Source: Castanea sativa (taxonomy: Eukaryota; Streptophyta; Magnoliopsida; Fagales; Fagaceae). From it: a DNA stretch of 64,000 nt. Shown piece after piece: positions 44,980-57,530 of the stretch. Position 1 is the stretch's first letter. The number at the start of each line of letters is the position of its first letter. The position numbers and the translations under genes are program-made. The notes under the pieces were generated by a model. That model searched no databases. It had not been told where the DNA came from and saw nothing but the letters and a program-made list of their open reading frames with translations. Where the stretch lies: contig NC_134015.1 in NCBI RefSeq assembly GCF_040712315.1, forward strand, positions 1,772,445 through 1,836,444, given 5' to 3'.

Positions 44980-46387
44980 TTAATAATAATACCTTCTAAG
45001 ATTATTTACATTCCATGGACGTGGTACAACTCGTTCATCTAGGTCAGCTAGCCTATACGACCCTATGCCTGCTATTGAAACAATGCGATAGGGGCCTTCC
45101 CAGTTAGGTCCTAGTTTACCCCATGCTGGGTTCTTAGAAGTGCCTACAACTTTCCTTAATACAAGATCACCAGGTGCAAGTGGCCTTAGCTTCACGTGGG
45201 CATCATATCCTCGTTTTAGCTTATGCTGATAATAAGCCAATTGGACCATAGCTGCCTCACGCCGTTCCTCAAGTAAATCAAGATCTTTCTCCAAAAGTCC
45301 CTGGTTATTCTCGGGGCTAAAAGAACTTGTCTTTAGAGTAGGAAAACCAGATTCTAGTGGTATCACCGCCTCGGCTCCATAAGTCATAGAAAATGGTGTC
45401 TCTCCAGGTGGACCCGCGTGGTGTGGTCCGATATGTCCACGTAACATGAGGGAGCTCTTCTACCCATCTGCCTTTCGCATCATCCAACCTCTTCTTGAGC
45501 CCATTGACTATGACTTTGTTAACGGCCTCGGCCTCGCCCATTCCCTCGAGGATAAGCTGGGGTAGAATATCTATTTATGATACCCATGTCACCACAATAT
45601 TGCCTAAAGGCGTTGCTGTCAAATTGAACGCCGTTGTCTGAGACAAGAGTGTGCGGTATACCAAATCTAGTAACAATATTTTTCCATATAAATTTCTTGG
45701 AATCAACATCTCGGATATTGGCTAATGGCTCAGCTTCAACCCATTTAGTGAAATAGTCTGTTCCCACGAGCAACCATCTTTTGTTGCCAGCAGCTCTCGG
45801 AAATGGCCCGACAATGTCCAGGCCCCATTATGCGAAAGGCCAAGGGCTAGACAGAGGGTTAAGAACCCCTCCAGGTTGGTGGATATTAGGAGCGAACCTC
45901 TGACATTGATCACACTTTCTCGGCATAGTCCCGAGCCTCCCTCTCGCATATTGGGCCACCAATAACCCCGAGTAAGGGCTCTATGAGCTAAGGACCTTCC
46001 CCCAAGTGTGACTCCCACAAATTCCTTCATGCAATTCCTCCAGTAATGATTCTCGTTGATTCGGGGTGTACACACAACAAATACGGTCCCGAAAAGGATC
46101 GTTTGTATAGCTTCTGGTCCTCGGACAACCGTAAACGCGGCGCCTTTCGACGTACCTTTTCTCGCTTCAACTCTGTCTTCGGGAAGGATGTCATTTTTGA
46201 GAAAAGATATGATCGAATCCATCCAACTAGGACCAGGCCTTATTAGATGGACGCGAGGTGCGTTAGCAGCTATAAGAGAAGGTTCTACCAAATCCTCAAC
46301 GAGAATAACCCTTGGTAGACCTTGAGCCGAGGATGTTGCCAACGTAGCCAAAGAATCCTGCATGAGTATTTCCACTCCTAGAGACAT
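44980..46387 (-). pseudogene. Integrase region of the Tat element
   Basis: Four overlapping frames make up a broken integrase. 46387-45722 holds the zinc-binding region (AHRALTRGYWWPNMREG) with frameshifts after it. 45773-45519 holds the core (VGTDYFTKWVEAEPLANI with the first Asp, and TLVSDNGVQFDS with the second). 45541-45317 holds AEAVNKVIVNGLKKRLDD with the third acid region. 45447-44980 holds the C-terminal domain (GDLVLRKVVGT, NPAWGKLGPNWEGPYRI), ending NVNNLRRYYY-stop. The frame changes at about 45800, 45541 and 45430 mean no intact enzyme is encoded. Confidence 0.85.
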
Positions 46388-46415
46388 GAACTAAGGCAAA
46401 GGAGTCGAATTCAGC

Positions 46416-46754
46416 CTACTGACGCTTGACCTGGGCCAAATATTCCTGCATTCTGGAATCTCTAGCCTCCATGGTCCCCATGACTTGGCCGACCACTAAT
46501 TGAGAGTCCGAGAACACATGGATTTCCTTGCCACCCATCTTATGTACCATTCGCATGCCTACCAAGATCGCTTCATACTCGGCCTCATTATTAGTAGCCG
46601 AGAAAGCCAATCTCAAAGATTTTTCAAAGACAATTCCTTCGGGGGACATTAGAACAAGTCCAACGCCGGACCCTTTATGATTAGCAGCCCCATCCACATA
46701 AACTTTCCAAGCCGAGGGCGATACGGCCGTGATCACACCAACTCGATTTTTCAC
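46416..46754 (-). pseudogene. Second (archaeal-type) RNase H domain of the Tat element
   Basis: KVYVDGAANHKGSGVGLVL carries the first catalytic Asp, NNEAEYEAI the Glu and FSDSQLVVGQV the next Asp. This is the pattern of type-I RNase H with the GSG-GLVL signature of the extra domain found in Tat-lineage pol. It lies between the usual RNase H and the integrase. Its frame differs from both neighbours. Confidence 0.85.
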
Positions 46755-46799
46755 CCATGTGCGCTACCTTTGAAGTTTCTTCTAACAATGGCTCAAGCA

Positions 46800-48271
46800 A
46801 ACTCGCCACCAAATCGGCGAGGACCCGACCTTTCACCGAGGTGCGAGGCTTGTACTTAACATCAAAGGCTCCCAAAATGGTTCCCCATTTTGCCACTCTG
46901 CCGAATAATCAGCACTACGCAACACGGCCTTGAGCGGCAACCGGGTCAAAACAACCACAAGATGAGATTGGAAATAATGAGGAAGTTTGCGCGTGGCGTG
47001 GACTACGACGAAGTGCTTTTTCCAATGGCAAATAGCGCACCTCGGCTTCATTCAAGGACTTACTAACATAGTAGATCGGCCTCTCGCACTCCATCTTCAT
47101 TCCTTATAAGGACTAGACTCACCGCATGAATAGCCACGGCCAGATAAGCGAATAAAACCTCGTCCACCTCAGGGCGAGATAAAATGGGTGGCCGAGATAG
47201 ATATTGCTTAAGCTGTTGGAAAGCTGACTCACAATCCTCGGTCCACTGAAACCCTTTCCACTTGTTCAACAACTGAAAGAAAGGACGGCACCGGTCAGCT
47301 GACCGAGAAATAAATCTGTTCAACGCAGCAATCATTCCGGTCAATTTCTGAATCTCCTTTGGGTTCCGAGGCGGCTGCAAATTTTGAATAGCCCTAACCT
47401 GCACTGGGTTCACCTCTATGCCCCTATGAGTGATCATATATCCTAAGAACTTTCCAGATCCCACGCCAAAAGAACACTTGGAGGCGTTAAGGCGCAACTT
47501 ATACTTCCTCAGCATTTGGAAGGTGTCGGCCAAATCTGTCATGTGCGAAGGTACCGTCTTACTCTTTACCACCATATCATCCACGTATACTTCTATGGTT
47601 TTCCCCAGTTGCTGTTCAAACATTCGGGTCATCATTCTTTGATAAGTAGCCCCAGCATTTTTTAACCCAAATGGCATGACTTTATAATGATAGTTCCCCG
47701 TTGGAGTAATGAAAGCAGTCTTTTCCTGATCCTCTAATGCCAAGGGGATTTGGTGGTAACCCTGAAAGGCGTCCAGGAAACTCATCCGAGGATGTCCGAC
47801 AGTAGCATCTACCAGTTGATCAATCCGTGGCATTGGGAATGAATCTTTAGGACAGGCCTTGTTCAGATCAGTAAAGTCTACACATACTCTCCACTTGCCG
47901 TTCTTCTTCTTAACGACCACAGTATGAGCCAACCATTCAGGGTAGAAAACTTCTTTGATAGCCCCCGCCCTTTTGAGTTTAAGAACCTCTTCCTTCACAG
48001 CCTCAGAATGTTCTCGGGAAGATCGCCGAGGTGGCTGCCTCCTCGGAACAATGGCCGGATTGACGTTTAGATGATGACAAATAAAGTTCGGATCCACACC
48101 TGGAGCCTCATAGGGGTCCCATGCAAAGACATCTAGATTGTCCTTCAGAAATTTCAACAACTCCATCTTCTCTTGGTGTGGCAATCGTATGCCAACTTGA
48201 AAGAACCTCTCTGGATCGTCGGTTATTACAAACTTCTCAAACTCCTCGCAAACAGCCTCATCTTCTGTCAT
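46800..48271 (-). pseudogene. Reverse transcriptase and RNase H region of the Tat element
   Basis: A 402-codon open frame (48271-47063) holds RT: LNKACPKDSFPMPRIDQLVD, FLDAFQGYHQIPL, VMPFGLKNAGATYQRMM and the catalytic YVDD at 47576-47587. The frame then breaks. Its RNase H continuation is split between 47100-46915 (RPIYYVSKSLNEAEVRYLPL), 47051-46920 (HATRKLPHYFQSH) and 46896-46780 (WGTILGAFDVKYKPRTSVKG). RT itself looks intact; the RNase H does not. Confidence 0.9.
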
Positions 48272-48301
48272 CGCTCCAAGTGCCTCCAGAGCTGTTAATT
48301 G

Positions 48302-49168
48302 CTATGACTCCTGGATGGGCAAGGTTGATAACTCGACTTCTGACTGACGAAGTACTGCAGCGGAGATGCATTGCCTGGCCACTACCTGACTGCCGAGGAT
48401 TTCCTCAACATGTTCCCCCGAGGGGAATTTAACCTTAACGTGCAAGGTAGAGGAAACGGCTCCCAGGGCGTGCAGCCATGGCCTGGCGAGGATGGCTGTA
48501 TATGGAGAGTATGCGTCAACCACAATGAAATCTACTTCAACCGTTTCTGTGCCGGATTGAACGGGTAAACGGATCTGTCCTTTCGGCACAACGGCTCTCC
48601 CTTCAAAGCTAATAAGAGGTGAGTCATAAGGAGTTAAATCTTCCAACTCCAACCTTAACCCCTTAAATAGATCAGGGTACATGATATCTGCACCGCTGCC
48701 CTGATCTATCATTACCCTCTTCACGTCATAATTACCTATTCTGAGGGTAACCACAAGAGCATCGTCATGGGGCTGGATAGTCCCTACTTTATCCTCCTCG
48801 GAGAAACCCAAGACAGGTAAAGTGCTCTTTAATCTCTTCGGCCTGCTACCCACATCCTCGGCCTGCGAATGGGAAACCGCCATAACCCTAGTAGGACCTG
48901 AGCCTGTCCTACCAGGTGCAGCGAAGATAACATTAATCGTCCCCAATGCTGGCCGAGATGAACTATTCCGCTGGTTGTTTGAACCAACTTGACTGACTTG
49001 CCCAGTGGGCTGACACAAGTGCTGCTTTAACTTTCCCTCACTGACGAGCTGCTCTAGATGGTTCCACAGGGTTCGACAGTTCTCAGTAGTGTGGCCCACA
49101 TCCTGATGGTACTGACAGAAAAGGTTTTGATTTCTTCTCGCGGGGTCACCTGCCATTTTGCCGGCCAT
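48302..49168 (-). pseudogene. Gag zinc knuckle and protease region of the Tat element
   Basis: The frame begins with a zinc-knuckle-like CQYHQDVGHTTENCRTLW, then carries the aspartic protease: VMIDQGSGADIMYPDLF (DQG in place of the usual D-S/T-G) and AILARPWLHALGAV. A stop at 48302 separates it from RT, which follows in the same frame about 30 bases on. In other elements this is one polyprotein. Confidence 0.85.
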
Positions 49169-49384
49169 CCGAAGAAGGGCTCTTTACGAACTTTTTCTAA
49201 TAACCGATGCACCGGTTCTCGGAACACGGTATTTACACTGGGGTGCCGCCGAGCCGGATTGTCCGAAGTAATCCCTCCTCGGCTTGTTGTTGTGATATCT
49301 GTCCGACCCGAAATCCCTTCTCTCCCGCGGGATAACCTTCTCCTTTCCTTTTCCCTGTTGCTGGTCTTCCTCTACCCTTTTATA

Positions 49385-50305
49385 TTAATCAATACGATCC
49401 ATAAGACGACGTACGCCGCGGACGGGCTTTTTCGTCAAAGACTTTCTTAGGTCGTGATCGGTAGGGAGGCCTACCTTAAAGGTATTTAGCGCCACCTCAT
49501 CAAAGTCGCCGTCTATTTCATTAAACATCTCCCAATATCCGTCGGAGTATGCTTTCGGTGTCTCCCCTTCCTTCATGACCATGGATAGCAATGAGTCCAA
49601 GGTGCCGAGGGACTCTGCTACAAGTAATGAACCGAGAAGCAAACGCCCTAGTTAGTTCCCCAAACGAGCCTACAGACCCCGACTTGAGACCGTTGAACCA
49701 TCTCATAGCCACAGGTCCCAAGCTGGAGGGGAAGACTTTACACATCAAAGTCTCGTTATGAGAGTGCACTGCCATCCTTTGGTTGAAGTGACTCACGTGC
49801 TCCACCGGATCAGTCCGGCCATTATAGATGGTAAACGTGGGCTGGGTGAACCTCCTGGGGAGCCTCCCCCTCTCAATCCTACGTGAAAACGGAGATTTAG
49901 AGAGTTGGTGCAACGCCCTACTCATGGTATCGTTGCCTAAACCCCTAGGACGAAGCTTCTTACGTCTGCGGATTGGCTGGTCGTTCTCCTCACCAGAGGA
50001 TGTTGCACTGGTGGGGGAATACGACCTTGAACCGTAGCCCCATCCTTCTCTGAGGAAGAACTAGATGAGGACGGGGAAACCTTACGTTTAGCACGGCGTA
50101 ACTTCCTCTTCAAACGATTGATTTCCTTCTGCATGGATTCAGAGCCCTCACCGTGGGTAGTGCTACCCCCTCCATGAGTATGGCTAGCCCCTGGATATTC
50201 TGTATGGACGCTTCCCTCACGATCCCTACGTTGTTCAAGACGTTCGAAATGATCTTCAGGTTGTGATCCTTGTGACTCTGCATGATGAGAGCCTAAGCCT
50301 GCCAT
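49385..50305 (-). pseudogene. gag of the Tat element
   Basis: Three frames: 50305-49937 (start MAGLGSHHAESQ, charged, Ser-rich), 49925-49521 (DPVEHVSHFNQRMAVHS, VFPSSLGPVAMRWFNGL, AFASRFITCSRVPR) and 49642-49385 (KAYSDGYWEMFNEIDGDF, ALNTFKVGLPTDHDLRKSL). These are the usual retrotransposon gag capsid blocks in order. Frame changes near 49930 and 49620 and a TAA after MDRID break it. Confidence 0.87.
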
Positions 50306-50331
50306 AATATCCCTACTACTTCTAGACTAGA

Positions 50332-50349
50332 TTCCCACAGACGGCGCCA
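50332..50349 (-). promoter_or_regulatory. Primer binding site
   Basis: Two bases inside the 5' LTR the minus strand reads TGGCGCCGTCTGTGGGAA. Its first nine bases (TGGCGCCGT) match a PBS for tRNA-Asp, the rest only partly. Confidence 0.6.
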
Positions 50350-50351
50350 AT

Positions 50352-51104
50352 TGTAAGTGCACAATTGCACCTGGACCCAAGAATAGTTATGGGCTCAGGC
50401 CCAATGAGCCTTAAACAATAAGAATTTGTAGAGTGTGGGCTTGAAACCCAGGTTAGAAGTGTATGAGGATGAAATGACAAACTAAAGATTCCAAGTACTT
50501 AGAGACAAAAAGGAGTAATGTAAATAGGCCTCCTCGGACGTAAGCCGAAAGCTGTTCTTATATTATATCTCTCTCTTTTTCCTTGTTCTTTTTAGGTTAC
50601 AAAAAGTTTCGTCCTGTTTCTGTTCTAGGTCCCTCCTTAAATACTCCTCTTTTTAATACTTTATCCACGTGTTGCCCCCCAATTCCTCCTTTGGCCTAGA
50701 TATTTCTTTTCTTAGTGCCTTTGAACAGTAACTAGAAGTTTCCCTTCCACTGTTTAAGTGTCACTTCCTCATTAATGCGGCCAGGGTGGTAGGTGCAGGG
50801 TCTTTAATGTGGAGGTAGCAGCCTTTACCTTTGATATTCTTCCAACATCGGCGCTTCTAGGACATTCAAGGGTTCTCTCCCTTTAACCGTTGGTCTTGAC
50901 CGTATCATTCCCTAATCTTTACCATGAAGTCTCAGGTTCTTTGATGTCAGTCCGAGGGGAAAACCATCCTCGGCTGGATCCTAGGATCCTCGGCGTATAG
51001 GCCGACCCATAGCACCAACAATCTCTAACCCCAGGGTCAGGTCGGCCTTCTTTAACAAGGCCCAAAAGGCCCACATTCCCACCAGGATCCTTTTGCCCCA
51101 CACA
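50352..51104 (-). repeat. 5' LTR (753 bp)
   Basis: Near-identical to 38725-39475. It is followed directly by the TAAAC duplication (51105-51109). Confidence 0.93.
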
Positions 51105-51272
51105 TAAACACAACCACACCCAATCAATTTTAATACCCATATATAAATCCAACCAAATTGAGAATTTATTGAAATTTTATTAGGTATGGTAGGATGTATT
51201 GAATTTTAAATAAAATGCTGATGTAGCAATCACTTATTGGATGGTATAAAACATGAGTTTTACACTACATCC

Positions 51273-52550
51273 AAATAATTCAGATTTTTTTTTTTTAGAG
51301 ATAATTACAACATGCTGTTAACCCCACAACTCAAATTTTTTCTCTCCTAAACCCCCAAATACTTTGTGTCAATTCAGTTACAAGGTTTTTGGCCAAATTC
51401 AAACTATTCAATTATATATAACAAATAACAATTTGCGTGGTTGCTACCATTTAAGTGAAAAATAAATGATTAGACCAAGCTGCTCCATGATGATAGAAAC
51501 TAGATCCGGAGCCACACATGAAAATGGAAATTTTGATTGATAACACGACAGACTAAAGAGTGTGATTTGAAAATTCAAACTTCAGGGTGTATTTTGCACT
51601 TCAGTTTTTTTTTTTTAATAACAAATTGACTGCGTCTCCTATCCAAAAAAGAGAAAAAAAGCAAATTGACTGCGTCAATGAATCTATTCCTGATAGGCTG
51701 TGTTACTAGTTATCTAATTAGGGATTCCAAACAATTGAATGCATTATTTGGGAACAACCTTTGGTGGGTTTAATTTGCATCGAATTGAGTTCGTGCATGT
51801 TAGCTATAATGTTAACGGAAAAGATTGTTGCCACTTAGAAAATTGGAATTGGAATTGGAGTAGGCATAACTAAAGCAAACCCACCAAATCAATGAGCGAA
51901 AAGGAAAAGAAAAAGAAAAAGGCATATTTAAAAGGCCAAAGCGCTGGATACTGGCGATTGAAAAGAAAAGGCAATAGCACCATATAGAGGTCATTGAAAA
52001 AGCTAAAGCATATATCAACTTTATCCAATTTTTAATTTCTTTTTCTTTGTCCTCCATGATATGAGCCCCTGGAAAAAGACATTTGAACCCAATTTGCCGC
52101 TTACTAATGGAAAATCATTAAACTCTTTTCTGAAATTAATGGCTACATATGTTTCACTTCATTTTTCAAAAGATTGTTTGAATGATTGTGGAACTTAGAT
52201 TTGGATTTTTATGGTGGACCAAAACTTAGTTAATCTGATAGTATGTTAGAATTGGCCCAATAAATTAAGGAACGTTTGGATAGGGACCTAGGAAATGTAG
52301 CGTTGAAATTACTGTTTCCATATGACCGGGACATACATACAACCACCTAACTAGAAACCTTATGAAATCAAAATCATTTTCTTTGAACAGGCACTATCTC
52401 TAGGGAAATGATGTTACACCAATCTGGTTCTCATTCCCCAAATCTCTAGGGCATAAATGAAAAAAAGAGTTTACTACTGCTAATGAAAAAAGAAAAGAAA
52501 AAAGAAGTAACTGGTGTATAACAATTTACAAATCAACTTCAAGGCATAAA
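51273..52550. other. Gene-free stretch with shared repeats
   Basis: Bases 51285-51375 match 19565-19650 (TTTAGAGATAATTACAA-ATGCT). Bases 51410-51555 match 35830-35985 and 51680-51900 match 37020-37180. Bases 52020-52450 are the third copy of the CNL-flank segment, with the LINE scrap at about 52390-52450. No gene. Confidence 0.5.
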
Positions 52551-52559
52551 TCCTTCAGG

Positions 52560-55500
52560 AACTAAAAATCTTCACAAGCTCTACAATGCAATGCAATTGA
52601 ATCTCTGTACAAACTCCTCAGATATCAAATGGATTATATAACAATTACAAATCAACTTCAAGGCATAAATCCCTTCATGAACCAAGCTAACAGGACCAAC
52701 AGCAATCCAATATACATTAGCTGCACTAGCCATTTAGGCTTCTTTGATTATTTGATTACTGGTCCACACAAAGTGCACACACGAACAATTTTAATATACA
52801 AATTGTTGACTTGACCTTTAGCAAACTGGCTGATTTAAGAATATTAAGATTCTGGCGCGTCTTTCAGCTGCAATATTTTATGTTTGGTTGTTAATGATCA
52901 TAAAGCTGAAATTTGAAAGAAATATCGGTTATACAAATAAAATTTTCCTCTTAACAAAAGCAATCTACGTACTTTTGAAATCACGTCCCTATAATGAAAA
53001 ACTTGATAACCAGTCGTTCACATTCAAACAACAAAAGAACATGGAAACAGGAATTTACAGATATAGATAAAGCCATTTGATTCCTATCCATATGTCACTG
53101 CTTGACATTGTTTCTTCTTGACATCCATGATATGTTACATTCAGGATGCTGATTGGAGCCTCATCTATAAGCCTTTTTGTGCCCATGACTTCGTAAACAA
53201 GGACAATGCTTCGGGGAGGAGAGAAACAGAGCTTTGTTGTTTTGATATATAGAACTTTTCTGTTCTGCATATGGAGCCTTTTCAATTAGCTATCTCGCAC
53301 CAAAATGTAAGACATGGCTATATTAGGTGCATCACTGCTTAATGATTTTCACCAGCATAAGCTACACTTCTCCAATAAGTTTAGACTGCATAGGTTCAAC
53401 AAAAAAGGTCATAGCTTCAGGACATAGGGCAGAAAATACAAAAGCAAAGCTTGAGAAATAAAAAATTTCAACAGGTTTATTATGGAAAATCAAATGAAAT
53501 ATTTTACTTTCACATGAAAATGATTCTATAAATTAGAAATATTCAGCAAACTTCTCTTCTATTTCCTTATTATAGTCCAAAGCTCAAACCCATCGCAAGA
53601 TCAATATGGTGTTTTGATTTCCCACCCACAAATTCTAGCAAATTCTCAATTAGTACACCACCATACTGAATATCGTAGTAAATTTCTGTGTGTGCTGGAC
53701 ATAACCATTATTGCACTGTAGCATTATATTTAATTGATGCCAGAGGTTTAGCAAAATTCCAAACAGTGCGTGACTGAGATAAAATCAGCAATTGGAAAAC
53801 AACAATATGGAAAATGTAAGCTTTGACTAGACCTCTTAATCCCCAGTAACTTCCAATTTGTTGACTATGATTTAAAACTTAGATAAACACATGGTGGAAT
53901 GATGTTGAGTTATTTCATTGGAATCATATAGAACTACATAATGAGGATTACACTCACAAATATACCTCCTAGATAACTTAAAAAGGCTAAAAGAAAAGCA
54001 CCTAAATTATGAGAAGTTAAAAAAAACAAAGGAAAGAAAAATGCAAACCTTCAGTGTAATAACCCTGATGTTGAGGAGAAAATAGATGACATTAAGGCCT
54101 CAATATATGAAATCTGAGGTCAAAAGATGTTCATCGCTATAAAACTCAACACTGTAGCACACTACACCATTCTCCATGCTTATAACTTCAAACACTTGCT
54201 GGCTACTAGATTAATGAGCTTCTTCTGTGATCTGAATCATGAGTGACAACCATACCCAACAGATTAATGTAAAGAAAGCCATAAGAAACTAAATAGTTAC
54301 ATCCAGATAGAGAACCTATAAAGCCAGCAGAGGAATAATGAAGGAGAAATTCGAGAAAATTTGGTCATTGGAAATATTAGTTAGCAAAAAGGAAAAACTT
54401 ACTTCCCTTGGCAGTTCAAAATCCATGATCGCATCTCCAAGCACTCATCAAACATCGTTTCTCTGTCCTCAGAGGTCTATTGCAAAGCAAGGAATGTAAT
54501 GATTAGAAGTAACAAGCATCATCAGAAGTAAGAAGTTTGCAAAGAAGGCATAATTTTTTTAATGATTAGAATTATACTACTTTTAATCACAATGGACATC
54601 AATGTAATGATCTAAAGTGAATATATATAGTAGACTAACCTTAATTTCAAGGAGCTATAACATGTTAACATGAATTTCAAAGTCTATGCACCAAACAAGG
54701 GATGAGCATCACGAGCAAATAAAGTAGTAGCCAGAATTTTTTTTTTTTTCACTAAATAAAAAAAGGTGATTACTAGGACAAACTCCAGAAGCGGAGTGCT
54801 AATTGCTACAGTAAAATTTACTACTATGCCTTGCAACTTATTTAACTCATAAGCAACATGAGGAGCATAAAAATAATAAAGAAAATATAAACCTAATTCC
54901 TACAACAAAACAGAGCTACCAAAGACTGTTCAAATGAGAAGCAGCAGTAAGCATGGATTTGATAATCAAACAGACAAAATGGAAGTTAAAGGAAAAATAT
55001 ACCATATAATATAATTGGGAGGCATCATCTTCCTTGATTTCCGTTGTGAGTGGTGGTGTCAAGATCATGTTCATTTCCTTCCTCAACTGAATTCTTGACG
55101 TCCCTGATGGGGTTTCGTCTTTGAGATTGATCTTATCTTCCTTGTCCATCAGAAATAATCTGCCCACAAGGTATATGTTAATCTGTTGGTTGAATGCTAT
55201 TTGGAACAACTAGAAGACTTTGACTAAGATCTGAAAACATGAATGACAAACAGAAGAAAATTGTTTTGAGATTTAAACATTTACACTAGGAGATGAGCTA
55301 GATATGACATTGTCAATGGTTTTAGGAGTTGTAGCTGCAAAAGCTTTTGAGGGTACTCCCCTACACAGAAGAATACTGTTTAACACAAGTTTCAAACATC
55401 TAAATTAATTTTCTAGCAAATTCTTCTTGATATCAAATAGTTCAGTCCTTTTAGGGAACTTAAAAAACTCCAATTTTAAACCCATAAAAAAACAAAAAAC

Positions 55501-57300
55501 AAAAAAAAACCAATAAAATGGTAAACAAGTTACATTACCTCATGAACAACAAAAGCCACTCTTGAGCTATGTCTACTCCCATTAAATAAAACTGATGTAG
55601 ATACAAATGAAAAATTATCAAACAGAAATACCGGAGCAGTTTGCAATGAAAAACTGTCTTAGAAAATATAAAATGCTCCAAGTTATTATTAATTGCTTCC
55701 AAACGAATCAATATGAGATTACATCCCAGCTTTAAGGCACATTCTTTCAATAGTTAGAAAAGATATCAGGGTAAGCTAAAGTGCTTCTGAAGGCTGATTA
55801 AACAGTGTTAAACAACCAATGAGAATTAAATCAGATACCTTACATATTAGATTTCAACTATTGCAAATTTTATGTTTAAGCAATATCTTCATATTAGATT
55901 TTAACCACAGGCCAAATAAATCAGACTTGTACTCTTGATAGGGTTTCCTACATCTTGAAGGAAATAAACCAAACTGTGGAGGAAACTCCTAGAGTGAGAC
56001 AGATGGAAATAGGAAAGCAAAGAAGTTGCAACAAACCAATAAAGAATTTGATTTACTACCAAGAATGTTGTTCTGTGATTGTTACTTGATCCAAACAATA
56101 TAAATTTACCTATAGGTGAATCAGAATTGAACTGCCTAGAGCAAACAATAGTAAAATGGCTTCATTGCCTTCTTCTTCTTCTTTTTTCCTTGCACATATT
56201 GATGACTAATTCAGGTATTTCCATTTTTGAATGTCATTCCAAATTGGGCGACTAGCAACGGTAAAAAGAAAATCAACCATTTATCATCCCATCCCCTCCA
56301 TTCCTAGTGGAAACATCACACTCTTCCCTTTCTACCATGACACGAAACTCTTCAATCACTGAGACAAGAAATCCACACACTTTTGCATTCATCAATCTCC
56401 TAAATGTATAACACTAAACCATGAAACTTAGCAAGCAAATTTCAAACCTAAAACATAAGGCCAGAAATTATATGAGTTGAAAACTGCTCAATTACCTAGC
56501 TCACCTTTCATCTACCACCATATAATATGGATTGCACATGATATGTTCCATGATGCACATCCTAGTTTCCATTATGAAATGATGGTGGACCTGCTTCTGT
56601 GGCCCTTTCTCAAATGAGCATCCATGTGTGAAAATTTGATTCATCACAAAATGTACATCCCTAGATATTTGAATCAGATGTTTGGTTCAAATGAAGCCAA
56701 AAAGAATTAAATATTTAGCATGAGATTATGAAGAATGGACAAAATGATAAGGAAAAATAGACAAATGGTTAAGAAGAAAATATCAATATACCTCACAGTA
56801 AAGGAGTAAATGATCCATTTAACAAAGCCAAGGTATAAGTAGTTTCTTCTTCTTTCCTGCTAGTAACGGGCCTCCTGTACTTCACACTTTTTCCTGTAAT
56901 GAAATACTTCATACTCTAAAACAAGAAATAAGCATATGATATTTTTTTATAACTTGATAAATAGCAATTACCTAACCCTATAACTTTCAGACTTGATAAT
57001 TAACAAATGTATTTTAAAGCCTTGAGGGCCCCTCTCTTTCTTCTTAAGACTAGCGTTACATAGATTTCATTTCATGTGTCACCAACTTATTAGATTGACT
57101 ACAAAGAAAAGTGAACATGTCAAGTTAAAATTTTAGTAACATTCATTCAGGTATTATGTTTTTTCTTTTCTTTTCTTTTCAAATAGAGAATTTTCCACAC
57201 ATTCTAGTAAAGCTGCATATAGTGGGCATACCAGATTGAACCATTTGTGTCAGTGTCTTTGTGAGTTTGACCAAAATCTAAAATTCAATCTGCCTAAGTT
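52560..57300. repeat. Copy C of the duplicated CNL 3'-flanking block
   Basis: Aligns with 9580-13950 (A), 29560-32000 (B) and 3430-5130 / 7210-7690 (A'). It lacks the PEARLI-like gene and the integrase scrap that A and B share, so A and B are more closely related to each other. Apart from the exon at 54916-55209, no coding sequence is supported. Confidence 0.65.
54916..55209 (-). other. Conserved unidentified exon, copy C (EEDKINLK exon)
   Basis: The open frame includes KEDKINLKDETPSGTSRIQL and RKEMNMILTPPLTTEIKEDD, parallel to 11706-11906. A TTTTCAG acceptor-like site lies at about 55233 and an ATG|GTATATTTTT donor at about 55001. The protein is unidentified. Confidence 0.35.
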
Positions 57301-57396
57301 TTGATTATTATCTTTTTGAGGGAATTTTTGAGAGATGAGTAGGATAATTAATTGAAATTTTGGTTAAATAAAAGAAGATGATGAAGAAGAAGGTGT

Positions 57397-57530
57397 TACC
57401 CATTACTAAGTCAGAATTGCAATGCCAAATCAAGCTGTTGCTGAACTTTGCTAACACACGCACAATTGCAAATACCTTTTCACCATCATCATCCAAAAAT
57501 CTGAACTTGTAGCTAAATTTATGAACACTG
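57397..57530 (-). pseudogene. CNL terminal-exon UTR copy without a coding tail (copy C, distal)
   Basis: It has the UTR block (TTTGGATGATGATGGTGAAA) and ends in a GTAACACCTTCTTCTTC donor-like site, but the acidic tail is missing: the sequence changes just above the UTR start. Confidence 0.4.

Larger units (their letters stand above)
38725..51104 (-). mobile_element. Ty3/gypsy LTR retrotransposon, Tat/Retand-like, 12.4 kb
   Basis: A complete element with LTRs of 751 bp (left) and 753 bp (right), TG…CA ends and a perfect 5-bp TAAAC duplication. It runs on the minus strand, so the right LTR is the 5' LTR. Internal order is PBS, gag, protease, reverse transcriptase, RNase H, a second archaeal-type RNase H and integrase, then a 151-bp tandem array and a gene on the opposite strand before the 3' LTR. 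The second RNase H, the antisense gene and the tandem repeats after pol are together the marks of the Tat lineage. The LTRs differ by only three substitutions and a 2-bp indel, so the insertion is young, yet gag and pol carry many frameshifts and stops. Confidence 0.93.
38647..51272. mobile_element. MITE interrupted by the Tat retrotransposon
   Basis: The left end GGACGTGGTGTAAAATCCAT and the reversed right end GGATGTAGTGTAAAACTCAT form long inverted repeats of about 55 bp. With the LTR element (38725-51104 plus one target copy) removed, the MITE is about 240 bp. The related repeat at about 35820-35880 lacks it. Confidence 0.65.
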
